A stretch of DNA of 64,000 nt, from assembly GCA_039889245.1 (NCBI GenBank), contig JAZGVH010000002.1, positions 4,464,001 through 4,528,000 of the forward strand, given 5' to 3'. The notes beneath the pieces were generated by a model that was not told where the DNA came from, searched no databases, and saw nothing but the letters and a program-made list of their open reading frames with translations. Positions within the stretch are counted from its first letter, which is position 1. Each line of letters begins with the position of its first letter. Positions 9,015 through 18,238 of this stretch are shown piece after piece. The position numbers and the translations under genes were made by a program. Origin of the DNA: Dermatophilaceae bacterium Soc4.6 (GTDB lineage: Bacteria > Actinomycetota > Actinomycetes > Actinomycetales > Dermatophilaceae).

Positions 9015-10080
9015 GCACGTCGGCGAGGTCGTAGGCCGGCGCCCGCTCCACCTGGTCGAGCCAGCACGAGTTCGGGTCGCGGTCGGGCCGCCAGCGCACG
9101 AAGGTCACCGCGTGGCGAAAGCGCAGCCCCTCCATCTGGTCGAATGCCACCTCGACGACCCGCTCGGGGCGCAGCGGCACGAAGGACCCGTCCTTGCTTG
9201 CCGAGAAGCGGGAGCGGTCGGTCTGCGCCGACACCGGGAGCCCGTCGTCGCCGCGCACCACGAGCGGCTCCAGCTCGCCGACGAGCTCGAGCCGGCGCTT
9301 CTGGGTGAAGGCGGCGATGCCGCCGACCGGGCGCAGCGTGGGCACCCCACCGTCGGCGGGCGCTGCGTACAGACCGAGCAGGAGCGATCCGACGCCCTCG
9401 CCGCTCTTGTGCCGCCGGTAGCCGTAGACCACGGCGTCGGCGGTGCGGTGGTGCTTGATCTTGAGCATCGTGCGCTTGCCGGGTGCGTAGGGCTGGGCGA
9501 GGGGCTTGGCGACCACCCCGTCGAGGCCGGCGCCCTCGAAGGCCTCGAACCACTGCCGGGCGAGGTCGGCGTCGGTCGTCAGTCCGGTCAGGTGCACCGG
9601 GTCGCTCGGCGTGAGGTGGGCGAACGCCGCCTCGAGCCGGGCGCGGCGCTCCCGGAACGGCTGGTCGAGCAGGCTCTCGTCGCCCAGGGCGAGCAGGTCG
9701 AAGCAGACCAGCTCGGCCGGGGTCTGGGCCGATAGCATCCGGATGCGTGACTCCGCCGGGTGGATGCGCGCCGAGAGCGCCTCCCAGTGCAGGCGCTCGC
9801 TGCCGCGGTCGCCGTCGCGCACGACGATCTCGCAGTCGACGACGCACCGCGGCGGCATCAGCCGGCGCACGTGCTCCACCACCTCCGGGAAGTAACGGGT
9901 CAGGGGCTTGCTGCCCCGGCTGGCCAGCTCGACCTCGTCGCCGTCGCGCAGGACCAGGCAGCGGAAGCCGTCCCACTTCGGCTCGTAGGCGAGGCCACCG
10001 CTCACGCTGTCGGCCGCCGGCACCGTCGCGACGGCCTTGGCGAGCATGGGCTGCAGGGGCAGGTCGAGGGGCTGGTCCAC
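9001..10080 (-). CDS. ligC: ATP-dependent DNA ligase LigC type
   Basis: 359 residues, the length of the small ATP-dependent ligases. It seals nicks via a ligase-AMP intermediate. Motif I is YEPKWDGFR, with the adenylated lysine near residue 35. Other nucleotidyltransferase motifs are [21 protein letters not shown] (motif III area), [10 protein letters not shown]-like [10 protein letters not shown] (motif IV) and [11 protein letters not shown] (motif V). A C-terminal OB-fold part follows. The GTG at 10080 was chosen because it begins [15 protein letters not shown] as in homologues; the longer open frame upstream is an antisense shadow of the next gene. It probably works with the polymerase at 4494-5594. 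Confidence 0.92.
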   Translation of the reverse strand: MDQPLDLPLQPMLAKAVATVPAADSVSGGLAYEPKWDGFRCLVLRDGDEVELASRGSKPLTRYFPEVVEHVRRLMPPRCVVDCEIVVRDGDRGSERLHWEALSARIHPAESRIRMLSAQTPAELVCFDLLALGDESLLDQPFRERRARLEAAFAHLTPSDPVHLTGLTTDADLARQWFEAFEGAGLDGVVAKPLAQPYAPGKRTMLKIKHHRTADAVVYGYRRHKSGEGVGSLLLGLYAAPADGGVPTLRPVGGIAAFTQKRRLELVGELEPLVVRGDDGLPVSAQTDRSRFSASKDGSFVPLRPERVVEVAFDQMEGLRFRHAVTFVRWRPDRDPNSCWLDQVERAPAYDLADVLSGG

Positions 10081-10146
10081 CCGGGCATTGTCTCCCCATC
10101 GGTCACCTGCGCCGCCAGACCACGCACGCCTGTCACGATGGGAGGC

Positions 10147-11310
10147 ATGTCGACCACTGCGCCGACCCGGCGCACCCTGCAGACCATCGCTGTCGGTGTC
10201 GGGGCCCTGACCGGCGCCGCTGTCGGAGGGGGCCTGGCGGTCGCCGCCTGGTTCGCCCGGGCCGTGCTGACCCCCGACCAGCGTCGCCCCGACGACGTGC
10301 AGGTGCTGGCCGTCGGTCCCGACGTCGTCACGCTCGCGGCGACGCCCGAGACGGTGGTGCCGGGCCGGTACGGCCTCTGGCTCGACGGTGGTGAGGGGCA
10401 TGCGCGGGTCGGCGAGGTGCTCGAGCAGGACGAGCAGGCCGTCGTCCGCCGCCTCGTGGCGCTCGACAGCGGGCGGCTGCGCCCTGGCCCGGCCCGGTGG
10501 AACCAGTACTACTACTGGGACACCCCGCGGGTCAGCCTCGGCGTCGCCCACCGCGACGTGACCGTGCCCGGCGAGGACGGTCCCCTGCCGGCGTGGCTCG
10601 TGGAGCCGGAGCGGTCCAACGGCCGCTGGGCCGTGCTGGTGCACGGGCGCGGGGCACAGCGCGAGGAGTGCCTGCGCGCGGTGCCGACCCTGCGTCGCCT
10701 CGGCTACACGTGCCTCGTCGTGTCCTACCGCAACGACGTCGGTGCTCCGCCCGCGCCGGACGGTCGCTACACCCTCGGCCTCAGCGAGTGGCGAGACCTC
10801 GAGGCCGCGATGCGGTATGCCATCGACCACGGCGCTCGTCGGCTGGTGCTCGTGGGCTGGTCGATGGGCGGCGCGATCATCCTGCAGACCCTGGCCCGCT
10901 CGGTCGTCAGCGAGGCCGTCGAGGCCGTCGTGCTCGACTCACCCGTCGTCGACTGGGGCGACGTGCTGTCGCACCACGCACGCGTGCACCACCTGCCGCG
11001 CATGCTCGGGGCGGCCGGCACGAGCATGATGGGGCGGCGCTCGACGACGAGGCTGCTCGGGGTGCACGACCCGGTCGACGTCCCGGCCACCAACTGGGTG
11101 GCCCGCGCCCACGAGCTGCACCACCGCCTGCTCCTGCAGGTCTCCGTCGACGACGAGTTCGTGCCGGCCGGCCCGGCGTTGAGCCTGGCGCAGGTGCGGC
11201 CCGACCTCGTCACCCTCGAGCGCTGGCACACCGCTCGTCACTGCAAGGAGTGGAACCTCGACCCGGCGCGCTGGGAGCGGTCGGTCGAGCAGTTCCTCGA
11301 GACCCCCTGA
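10147..11310 (+). CDS. Alpha/beta hydrolase with N-terminal membrane anchor
   Basis: 387 residues. A hydrophobic segment at about 12-33 suggests a membrane anchor or uncleaved signal. An ~80-residue unknown module follows, then an alpha/beta-hydrolase fold: VLVHGRGAQREE (oxyanion strand), GWSMGGAI (nucleophile Ser near 239), VSVDDEFVP (acid) and the terminal RWHTARHCKEW (His). The substrate cannot be predicted; the family includes esterases and peptidases. The ATG at 10147 follows GGGAGGC closely. It is divergent from ligC. Confidence 0.85.
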   Translation: MSTTAPTRRTLQTIAVGVGALTGAAVGGGLAVAAWFARAVLTPDQRRPDDVQVLAVGPDVVTLAATPETVVPGRYGLWLDGGEGHARVGEVLEQDEQAVVRRLVALDSGRLRPGPARWNQYYYWDTPRVSLGVAHRDVTVPGEDGPLPAWLVEPERSNGRWAVLVHGRGAQREECLRAVPTLRRLGYTCLVVSYRNDVGAPPAPDGRYTLGLSEWRDLEAAMRYAIDHGARRLVLVGWSMGGAIILQTLARSVVSEAVEAVVLDSPVVDWGDVLSHHARVHHLPRMLGAAGTSMMGRRSTTRLLGVHDPVDVPATNWVARAHELHHRLLLQVSVDDEFVPAGPALSLAQVRPDLVTLERWHTARHCKEWNLDPARWERSVEQFLETP

Positions 11311-11333
11311 GGACGGCGGCCCGATCACCTGCG

Positions 11334-12104
11334 TCAGCGGTCGGCTCGCACCCACCGGCCCATCAGCGTGCCGTCCTGCTCCACCAGGAGCCGGGGCGTG
11401 AAGTCTCCGCTGAGCCCACGCCCGGCGGTGATGCGCGGGCCCCCACCGCCGACCACCAGCGGCGCGAGCGTCAGGCAGAGCTCGTCGACGACACCGGCCT
11501 GCAGCAGCGAGGACAGAAGGCTCGGCCCACCCTCGGCCAGCAGCCGCGTCAACCCGCGCTCGTGCAGCTGGGCGACGAGCCGGTCGTGCCCCACCTCGGT
11601 GGCCCCGCACTCGAGCACGTGCTGGGCGCCCAGGAGCTCACGCGCCTCGTCGAGCCCGTAGGCAGCCGAGGTCGTGGCCAGCAGGACGCTGCCCTGAGTG
11701 GCTCCGCGCAGCGTCGGCGGCACCTCGCCGCGGGCCGTCACGACCACGAGCGGCAGGTCGGGTGCTGCCCCCGCCGCGGCCCGGGCCGAGGCCAGCGGGG
11801 CCGCGACGGACAGCGGCGGGTAGCCCTCTGCGCGCACGGTGCCCGCACCCACGACCACCGCGTCGGAGAGTGCCCTCAGCAGCTCGAAGACGACGTGGTC
11901 GGCGTCGGTGTTGACGGTGCCGGAGAGGCCGTCGGCTCCGGTGACGGCGCCGTCGAGGCTCGTCGCGAAATTGGCCCGCAGCCAGCCGCCCGCGCCGTGC
12001 GGTGCGGCATACAGGTGCAGGAGGGCAGCCTGGCCGAGCTCGTCGCTGCCGTCGTCGGAGCGGAGAGAGGTCGGGGCGGGGGGCTCGGCGAGCAGCAGAC
12101 GCAT
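11334..12104 (-). CDS. RibD C-terminal-type pyrimidine reductase family protein
   Basis: 256 residues, a dihydrofolate-reductase-like fold. Signatures are ANFATSLDGAVTG near the start, SDAVVVGAGTVRAEGY, and LLAEGGPSLLSSLLQAGVVDELCLTLAPLVVGGG, all typical of RibD reductase-domain proteins that use NADPH. It is not linked to other riboflavin genes here, so it may be one of the stand-alone paralogues rather than the pathway enzyme. The ATG at 12104 begins MRLLLAEPPAP as in actinobacterial homologues. Confidence 0.85.
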   Translation of the reverse strand: MRLLLAEPPAPTSLRSDDGSDELGQAALLHLYAAPHGAGGWLRANFATSLDGAVTGADGLSGTVNTDADHVVFELLRALSDAVVVGAGTVRAEGYPPLSVAAPLASARAAAGAAPDLPLVVVTARGEVPPTLRGATQGSVLLATTSAAYGLDEARELLGAQHVLECGATEVGHDRLVAQLHERGLTRLLAEGGPSLLSSLLQAGVVDELCLTLAPLVVGGGGPRITAGRGLSGDFTPRLLVEQDGTLMGRWVRADR

Positions 12105-12155
12105 GCGGGGAGTATGCCCGCGCGTCGGCGCCCGGGGGCAGCCCGGTGAGGCAGG

Positions 12156-13040
12156 ATGGCGGCCATGGCCAAGAAGACGAAGGGCAAGCACCGCGAGATC
12201 GAGCTGGCACCCTTGCTGGCGGACCTGCTCAGGGTGGGCACGGGCTTCCGCCTCGAGGACGTCGACCCCGGCTCGACCCCCGGCTTCTCAGGGGGCAAGA
12301 AGGACGGCAAGGCTGCGCTGGCCGACCGCGCGTCCGAGCTGGGGACCTGGCAGGAGCGTCTGCACGCCGAGTCCACGGCCGGGGCCTCCCGTCGCCTGCT
12401 GCTCGTCATCCAGGGGATGGACACGGGCGGCAAGGGGGGCATCGTGCGGCACGTCGTCGGGGCGATGGACCCCGAGGGGGTGCGGGCCACCGCCTTCAAG
12501 GCGCCGTCGAAGGAGGAGCGCGAGCACGACTTCCTCTGGCGGATCCGCAACGCGCTGCCCGGGCCCGGGCGGATCGGCGTCTTCGACCGCAGCCACTACG
12601 AGGACGTGCTCGTCGTGCGGGTGCACGACCTCGTCGAGCCGTCGCAGTGGCGTGAGCGCTACGCCCTGATCAACGCCTTCGAGCGCGAGCTGGTCGCTGA
12701 CGGCACCACCGTCGTCAAGGTCATGCTGCACATCTCGAAGGCGGAGCAGAAGGAGCGTCTCGGTGCCCGCCTCGTCGACCCGGAGAAGTACTACAAGTAC
12801 AACCCCGGCGACCTCGTCGAGCGCGGCTTCTGGGACGACTACATGGAGGCCTACCAGGTCGCGCTCACCCGGTGCTCGACCAAGGACGCCCCGTGGTTCG
12901 TCGTGCCCGCCGACCACAAGTGGTATGCCCGGTATGCCGTGCAGACCCTCCTGCTCGAGGCCCTCGAGCGGATGGACCCGCCCTGGCCGCCGGCCGGCTA
13001 CGACCTCGACGAGCAGCGGGCCCTGCTCGCCGAGAGCTGA
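12156..13040 (+). CDS. ppk2: Polyphosphate:nucleotide phosphotransferase, PPK2 family
   Basis: 294 residues. It transfers phosphate between polyphosphate and nucleoside mono- or diphosphates. Walker A is QGMDTGGKGGIVRHV; Walker B with lid residues is IGVFDRSHYEDVLVVRVH; YNPGDLVERGFWDDYMEAY and WFVVPADHKWYARYAV are the typical C-terminal blocks. One kinase domain indicates a class I or III enzyme; which direction it prefers cannot be read from sequence. An alternative ATG lies nine bases downstream (MAKKTKGKHRE). Confidence 0.93.
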   Translation: MAAMAKKTKGKHREIELAPLLADLLRVGTGFRLEDVDPGSTPGFSGGKKDGKAALADRASELGTWQERLHAESTAGASRRLLLVIQGMDTGGKGGIVRHVVGAMDPEGVRATAFKAPSKEEREHDFLWRIRNALPGPGRIGVFDRSHYEDVLVVRVHDLVEPSQWRERYALINAFERELVADGTTVVKVMLHISKAEQKERLGARLVDPEKYYKYNPGDLVERGFWDDYMEAYQVALTRCSTKDAPWFVVPADHKWYARYAVQTLLLEALERMDPPWPPAGYDLDEQRALLAES

Positions 13041-13070
13041 CCGACTATCCGGGCCCCTGCCCTGCGGAGG

Positions 13071-14564
13071 ATGACGATGACGACACCGACCGGCGTGGTG
13101 GTACCCGAGAGCGACGGGCCGGGTGGGCCCCGCAGCACCTCCGCCCTGGGCCGGGCCGTGGTCGCGGGGGCCCTCGCCCGGGTCGACCCCGTGGGGGCGG
13201 CCGCCGCTCTGCGAGAGACGAACTGGCGTCAGGGCTACGTCGAGCACTTCCGCCGGCTCGTCGAGGCGGGCCTGCCGTCGGAGGGTGACGCGGTGGGCAT
13301 CGCGCGCGACGGGCTGAGCGCTCTGCACGAGCGGATGACGGTGGTGACCCCCGACGGGGACGAGGCGCCGCTCGACGACGCCTTCGTCGCGCGCCCAGGC
13401 GGCGTGGAGCGCCCGCTGCGCACCGCGACGGTCCGCGGGAGCGGGCAGCCCCGGGCCGCGCTCAGCATCCCGATGCGGGGCGCCAGGCTCGAGGGGGCGG
13501 CGCTGTCTCGTCAGCTCGACGACTGGACCGCTCGCGGCATCCTCGAGCCGTCCGCGGCCGAGGCCGTGGCCACCGTGGCCGCCGAGCCGGAGCGGCTGCG
13601 TCTCGAGGGTCATCGCGTCGTGGTCGTCGGGGCTGGGGCCGAGATGGGCCCGCTGCGCGCCCTGCTCGACTGGGGCGCCGACCTCGTGGGGATCGACCTG
13701 CCCCGCCCCGACCTGTGGCGACGGCTCCTGCGCGTCGCCGAGCAGTCGGCGGGCAGCCTGACCCTGCCGGTCGCCGGCGGCACCGGCCCCGCGGTCGAGC
13801 TCGCCGAGGGAGCAGGAGCCGACCTGCTGCACCACCTGCCCGCTGTCGCGGACTGGATGAGCGGCCTCGAGGGCGATCTCGTCCTGGGCAACTACGTCTA
13901 CGCCGACGGGGCCACCAACCTGCGGGTGGCCATGGCCGTCGACGCCCTGAGCGTCGAGCTGCGCCGCCGCCGTGGCGACGACGTCTCGTTGGCCTTCCTG
14001 GCGACACCGACCGACGTCTTCGCCGTGCCCGCCGATGCGGTCGTGCAGGCCACCCACGCCTACGACGACACCGGGGGCCTCGGTCGGGTCCTGCGCCCGC
14101 TGTTCCGCGCGGCCAGTGGTGGTCGTCTGCTGAAGCGCAACTACGCACCCGGGTCCGACCCGGGTCTCAACGACAGCGTCGTGCCGCAGCAGGGCCCGAA
14201 CTACGCTCTGGCCAAACGGCTGCAGCGCTGGAGGGCCACGGTCGCCCGCCGGGACGGGATGTCCGTCTCGCTGCACGTGGCTCCGCCGACGCGCACCCGG
14301 TCGGTGCTGAAGAACAGGGCGCTGGCGGCGGCCTACACCGGTGCCCACCGCTTCGGCATCGAGGTCTTCGAGCCGGCGACGAGCAACACCCTCATGGCTG
14401 CCTTGCTGGTGCACGACCTCACCTCGCCCCGCCCGTCGTTGCGGGCCCCCTGGCAGGAGGAGGCCGAGGGCTCCGTGCACGGCGGTCTCTGGCGCGGTGC
14501 CTACGACCCCCGCAGCGCGCTCGGTCTCGCGGTCGTGCTCGGGCTCGGGGGGGCTCGGGCGTGA
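13071..14564 (+). CDS. Conserved protein of unknown function with a Rossmann-like nucleotide-binding segment
   Basis: 497 residues. I do not recognise a named family. About residue 180 shows VVVVGAGAEMGPLRALLDWG followed by VGIDLPRPDLW, a strand-glycine-loop-helix plus acidic strand end as in dinucleotide- or SAM-binding folds. Later blocks are DLVLGNYVYADGATNLRVAMAVDAL and the charged VVPQQGPNYALAKRLQRWRA. No signal peptide or membrane segment is seen. It lies 30 bp after ppk2, and its stop overlaps the DinB gene start (GTGA), so the pair is probably translationally coupled. A second ATG lies two codons downstream. Confidence 0.75.
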   Translation: MTMTTPTGVVVPESDGPGGPRSTSALGRAVVAGALARVDPVGAAAALRETNWRQGYVEHFRRLVEAGLPSEGDAVGIARDGLSALHERMTVVTPDGDEAPLDDAFVARPGGVERPLRTATVRGSGQPRAALSIPMRGARLEGAALSRQLDDWTARGILEPSAAEAVATVAAEPERLRLEGHRVVVVGAGAEMGPLRALLDWGADLVGIDLPRPDLWRRLLRVAEQSAGSLTLPVAGGTGPAVELAEGAGADLLHHLPAVADWMSGLEGDLVLGNYVYADGATNLRVAMAVDALSVELRRRRGDDVSLAFLATPTDVFAVPADAVVQATHAYDDTGGLGRVLRPLFRAASGGRLLKRNYAPGSDPGLNDSVVPQQGPNYALAKRLQRWRATVARRDGMSVSLHVAPPTRTRSVLKNRALAAAYTGAHRFGIEVFEPATSNTLMAALLVHDLTSPRPSLRAPWQEEAEGSVHGGLWRGAYDPRSALGLAVVLGLGGARA

Positions 14565-15124
14565 GCGAGCGGGGCACCCTGCCGTTCCCCGAGCCGACCA
14601 CCGCCGTGGCTGACCAGCGAGAGGTCCTGCTCGGTTACCTCGCCTACTTCCGCTCAGTGGTCTCGAGCAAGGTCGCCGACCTCGACGAGTCGACGGCGCG
14701 GGCCTCGTCCCTGCCGTCGGGGTGGTCACCGCTCGAGCTGGTCCACCACCTCGTCCACGTCGAACGCCGTTGGCTCGACTGGGGATTCGAGGGCCAGGCG
14801 ATCGACGACCCGTGGGCTGACCAGCGTGACGGCCGGTGGCACGTGCCCGTCGGACTCACCGTCGGCGACCTGCTCGAGACGCTGGACGATCGGGCGGAGC
14901 TGACGAGGAAGGTCGTCCTGGCCCACCGGCTCGACGAGCTCGGCCGGCCGTCCGAGCGCTGGGCCGGTCAGCCGCCGGCGAGCCTCGAGCGGGTGCTCCT
15001 GCACCTCGTGCAGGAGTATGCCCGGCACGCGGGCCACCTCGACGTGGTGCGCGAGATCCTCGATGGGGAGCAGGGGGAGCAGGGGAGCGCGCGTCTGACG
15101 GCGAGGTCGCGCCGCGGCGCCTAG
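14561..15124 (+). CDS. DinB/DUF664-fold protein (possible thiol S-transferase)
   Basis: 187 residues. The four-helix DinB fold is indicated by SPLELVHHLVHVERRWLDWGF near residue 55 and HLVQEYARHAGHLDVVREILDG near the end, which supply the three metal-binding histidines. In actinobacteria such proteins often transfer mycothiol to electrophiles, but some are uncharacterised. The GTG start at 14561 overlaps the preceding stop by four bases. A repetitive EQGEQG tail precedes the stop. Confidence 0.82.
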   Translation: MSERGTLPFPEPTTAVADQREVLLGYLAYFRSVVSSKVADLDESTARASSLPSGWSPLELVHHLVHVERRWLDWGFEGQAIDDPWADQRDGRWHVPVGLTVGDLLETLDDRAELTRKVVLAHRLDELGRPSERWAGQPPASLERVLLHLVQEYARHAGHLDVVREILDGEQGEQGSARLTARSRRGA

Positions 15125-15177
15125 GGTTGTGGGCGGCGGGTCGACCGGCCCGCGCCCCCCATCCCCGTGAGGTCTCC

Positions 15178-16314
15178 GTGTTCTCCATCTCCGCCGGCGC
15201 CACCCCCGCCGCGGTCAGCACCAAGGGGACCGCGACGCCCCCACGCACCCGGTATGCCGTCGTCGGCGCCGGCTGGCGCGCGTCGGTCTTCCTGCGGATG
15301 GCCTACCTCATGCCGGACCGCTTCGAGGTGACCGGGGTCGTGACCCGGCGCGCCGAGGCCGGTGCCGAGCTGGAGGCGCAGTGGGGCGTGGCGACCTTCC
15401 GCGACGTCGAGACCCTGCTGGCGACAGACCGGCCCGACTTCGTGGTGCTGAGCGTGCCGTGGCCGGTGACGCCCGAGCTGACCCGCCAGCTCGTCGCCGC
15501 CGGTGTGCCCGTGCTCGCGGAGACGCCTCCGGCGCCCGACGCCGGGGGGCTGCGCGCGCTGTGGCACGACGTCGGTGCGAGCGGGCTCGTGCAGGTGGCC
15601 GAGCAGTATGCGCTCATGCCGCTGAACGCTGCTCGCCTCGCGGTCGTGGACAGCGGCCTCATCGGCACCGCGAGCTCGGCGCTGGTCAGCTCGACCCACC
15701 TCTACCACGCGGTCGCCCTCATGCGCCGCCTCCTCGGGGTCGGGCGGGAAGGGGCGACGGTGCGGGCGCAGACGTTCGCGGCCGAGCTGGTCGACCCCAT
15801 CACGCCCGCCGGGTGGACGCACGACACGTCGGCGAAGCCGGCGACGACGACGCTCGCCTGGGTCGACTTCGGCGGCGACCGGATGGGTCGCTACGACTTC
15901 ACCGACAACCAGTGGTGGAACCCGCTGCGGCCCGACCACCTGGTCGTGCGGGGATCGGCCGGCGAGATCTGGGACGAGACGGTGGTGCGCATGGCCGACG
16001 AGGTCACCCCGATGACCTCCCGGCTCGAGCGGGCCGGCACCGGCACCGGGATGAACTACGAGGGCCTCGACCTGACCCATGTCTCCCTCGACGGTCGGGT
16101 CGTGTGGCGCAACGCCTTCGAGGGTGCGCGCCTGTCCGACGACGACCTCGCGGTGGCGCAGCTGCTCGCGCAGACCGGCGCGTGGGTGCGGGGGGAGGGC
16201 GAGCCTCCCTACCCTCTCGCCGAGGCCTGTCACGACCACCTGGTCGGCCTCGCGATCGGCGAGGCCGCGGAGTCGGGTGGCAGCGTCCGCGTCGAGCCGG
16301 ACGTCTGGAGCTGA
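15178..16314 (+). CDS. Gfo/Idh/MocA-family oxidoreductase
   Basis: 378 residues. An NAD(P)-binding Rossmann domain starts near residue 24 with YAVVGAGWRASVFLRMAYLMP. The active-site EKP-like position reads VPVLAETPPAPD, so the catalytic-type lysine is replaced, which questions simple sugar dehydrogenase activity. The second domain has the usual strand pattern (TTTLAWVDFGGDRMGRYDF). Substrate unknown. The GTG at 15178 was chosen from the body of the protein; the upstream 53-bp gap holds a GC-rich inverted repeat. The next gene begins 5 bases after its stop, suggesting an operon. Confidence 0.82.
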   Translation: MFSISAGATPAAVSTKGTATPPRTRYAVVGAGWRASVFLRMAYLMPDRFEVTGVVTRRAEAGAELEAQWGVATFRDVETLLATDRPDFVVLSVPWPVTPELTRQLVAAGVPVLAETPPAPDAGGLRALWHDVGASGLVQVAEQYALMPLNAARLAVVDSGLIGTASSALVSSTHLYHAVALMRRLLGVGREGATVRAQTFAAELVDPITPAGWTHDTSAKPATTTLAWVDFGGDRMGRYDFTDNQWWNPLRPDHLVVRGSAGEIWDETVVRMADEVTPMTSRLERAGTGTGMNYEGLDLTHVSLDGRVVWRNAFEGARLSDDDLAVAQLLAQTGAWVRGEGEPPYPLAEACHDHLVGLAIGEAAESGGSVRVEPDVWS

Positions 16315-16319
16315 CGGCG

Positions 16320-18221
16320 ATGACGACGACGGCGCCCTACGGCTCCTGGGTCTCCCCGATCACGGCCGACCTGCTCACCACCTCGGGGGTGGGCCTGTCG
16401 GACGTGACCGTCGACGGCAGCGACGTCTACTGGCTCGAGCAACGGCCCACCGAGGGCGGCCGGGAGGCGCTGGTGCGCCTGCGCGGCACCGTCTCGCAGG
16501 AGGTGCTGCCGGGCGACGTCGGCGTCCGCACGATGGTTCACGAGTACGGCGGGGGCGCCTACGACGTGCGCGACGGCGTCATCGTCTTCTCGACCGCGTC
16601 CGACGGTCGGCTGCACCTGGTCGACGGCGACGGCATCCGCGCGCTCACGCCGGACCTGCCCGGTCGGCAGCTGCGCTACGGCGACCTGCAGCTCGACCTG
16701 GCCCGGCGTCGGGTGGTCTGCGTGCGGGAGGACCACCGAGGCGGTGGTGAGGCCGTCAGCACGCTGGTGGCGGTCCCGCTCGACGGCGCCCCCACGGCCG
16801 GGCTCGTCCTGGTCGGCGGGCACGACTTCGTCGCCTCCCCCCGGGTGTCGCCCGACGGCGAGCAGCTGGCGTGGGTCACCTGGGAGCACCCCGACATGCC
16901 GTGGGACTCCACCGTGCTGTGGTGCGGTGACGCCCACGGCGGTGACGCACGCGTCGTCGACGGCGCCGCCGGGGTGTCGGTCGGCGACGTCGGGTGGCTG
17001 GCCGACGGCAGGCTGATGTATGCCAGTGACCGCTCCGGCTTCTGGAACCTCACGATCGACGGGGCACCGGTTCACTCCGTCGACCGCGACTGCTCCGACC
17101 CGGCCTGGGTGCTCGGTGAGCGCACCTGGGTCGAGCTGCCGGACGGCCGGATCCTGCTGCGCGAGTGGCGCGACGCCCGAGCCCAGCTGGTGCTGGTGGC
17201 GCCCGGAGGCGACGCCGTCGACGTCGCGGTGTCGCTCGTCAGCACGAGCCGGCCGTCGTGGTCGGGCGGCGGGGTGGTGATGGTGGCCCGGCGGGAGCGC
17301 GACGCCGTCGCGGTCGTCCGGGTCGAGCCGGACGGGGGCCGGATGACGGTCCTGCGCTCGGGCGCGGACGTGCCGGTCGAGCAGGCCTACCTGCCGCAGG
17401 CGCAGGCGGTGACCTGGTCGGACCCACGGGGTCGTGACGTGCACGGCTTCCTCTACCGGCCGCGCAACCCCGGGTTCACCGGGCCCGCGGGGGAGCTGCC
17501 GCCCTTGGTGGTCCAGACCCACGGGGGGCCGACGGGCCACGCGATCCCGGCGCTCGACCTCGACCACGCGTACTGGACCAGCCGCGGCGTCGCGGTCCTC
17601 GACGTCAACTACGGCGGCAGCACGGCCTACGGGCGGGCCTACCGTGACCGGCTGCGCGGGCAGTGGGGGGTGGTCGACGTCGACGACTGCTGCGCCGGGG
17701 CGCGGGCGATGGCCGAGCGTGGTGAGGCCGACCCGGCGCGGACGGCAATCTCCGGGGGGAGCGCGGGCGGCTACACGACGCTGGCGGCGCTCACCTTCCG
17801 CGACGTCTTCACCGCCGGCGTCAGCCTCTACGGGATCGGCGACCTCGAGACCCTGGTGCGTGACACGCACAAGTTCGAGTCGCGGTATGCCGACCGGCTC
17901 GTGGGGCCCTATCCCGAGGCCCGCGCGCTCTACGTCGAGCGCTCACCCGTGCACCACGTCGACCGGCTCGACTGCGCCATGCTGCTCCTGCACGGAGCGG
18001 ACGACGCCGTCGTCCCCCCGGGCCAGGCGACCTCGATGGCCGAGGCGGTGCGCGCCAAGGGCAAGCCGGTGGCGGTGCGGATCTTCGCCGGGGAGGGGCA
18101 CGGCTTCCGTGCGGCGCAGACGCGACGGGCGGCGACGGAGGCGCAGCTGTCGTTCTACGGCCAGGTCTTCGGCTTCGAGCCGGCTGACGAGATCCGAGGG
18201 CAACCGGTCGACAACCTGTAG
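16320..18221 (+). CDS. S9-family prolyl-oligopeptidase-type serine peptidase
   Basis: 633 residues with no signal peptide, so cytoplasmic. The N-terminal ~390 residues form a WD/propeller-like domain (repeated ...SPDGEQLAWVTW, LADGRLMYASDRSG). The C-terminal alpha/beta hydrolase contains VVQTHGGPTGHA (oxyanion), ISGGSAGGYTTLAAL (nucleophile Ser), LLLHGADDAVVPPGQA (Asp) and FAGEGHGFRAA (His). It probably trims short peptides of dipeptidyl- or acylaminoacyl-peptidase type. It begins 5 bp after the Gfo/Idh gene. Confidence 0.92.
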   Translation: MTTTAPYGSWVSPITADLLTTSGVGLSDVTVDGSDVYWLEQRPTEGGREALVRLRGTVSQEVLPGDVGVRTMVHEYGGGAYDVRDGVIVFSTASDGRLHLVDGDGIRALTPDLPGRQLRYGDLQLDLARRRVVCVREDHRGGGEAVSTLVAVPLDGAPTAGLVLVGGHDFVASPRVSPDGEQLAWVTWEHPDMPWDSTVLWCGDAHGGDARVVDGAAGVSVGDVGWLADGRLMYASDRSGFWNLTIDGAPVHSVDRDCSDPAWVLGERTWVELPDGRILLREWRDARAQLVLVAPGGDAVDVAVSLVSTSRPSWSGGGVVMVARRERDAVAVVRVEPDGGRMTVLRSGADVPVEQAYLPQAQAVTWSDPRGRDVHGFLYRPRNPGFTGPAGELPPLVVQTHGGPTGHAIPALDLDHAYWTSRGVAVLDVNYGGSTAYGRAYRDRLRGQWGVVDVDDCCAGARAMAERGEADPARTAISGGSAGGYTTLAALTFRDVFTAGVSLYGIGDLETLVRDTHKFESRYADRLVGPYPEARALYVERSPVHHVDRLDCAMLLLHGADDAVVPPGQATSMAEAVRAKGKPVAVRIFAGEGHGFRAAQTRRAATEAQLSFYGQVFGFEPADEIRGQPVDNL

Positions 18222-18238
18222 CGGGGGGGCGGCGGGGG

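Noticed and set aside
9001-10830. 609-residue version of the ligase
   Set aside because: The extra N-terminal 250 residues are the antisense of the alpha/beta hydrolase gene; the ligase family starts at the GTG at 10080.
12288-14729. 813-residue minus-strand frame opposite ppk2 and its neighbour
   Set aside because: Antisense shadow; both plus-strand genes are supported by motifs and coupled starts.
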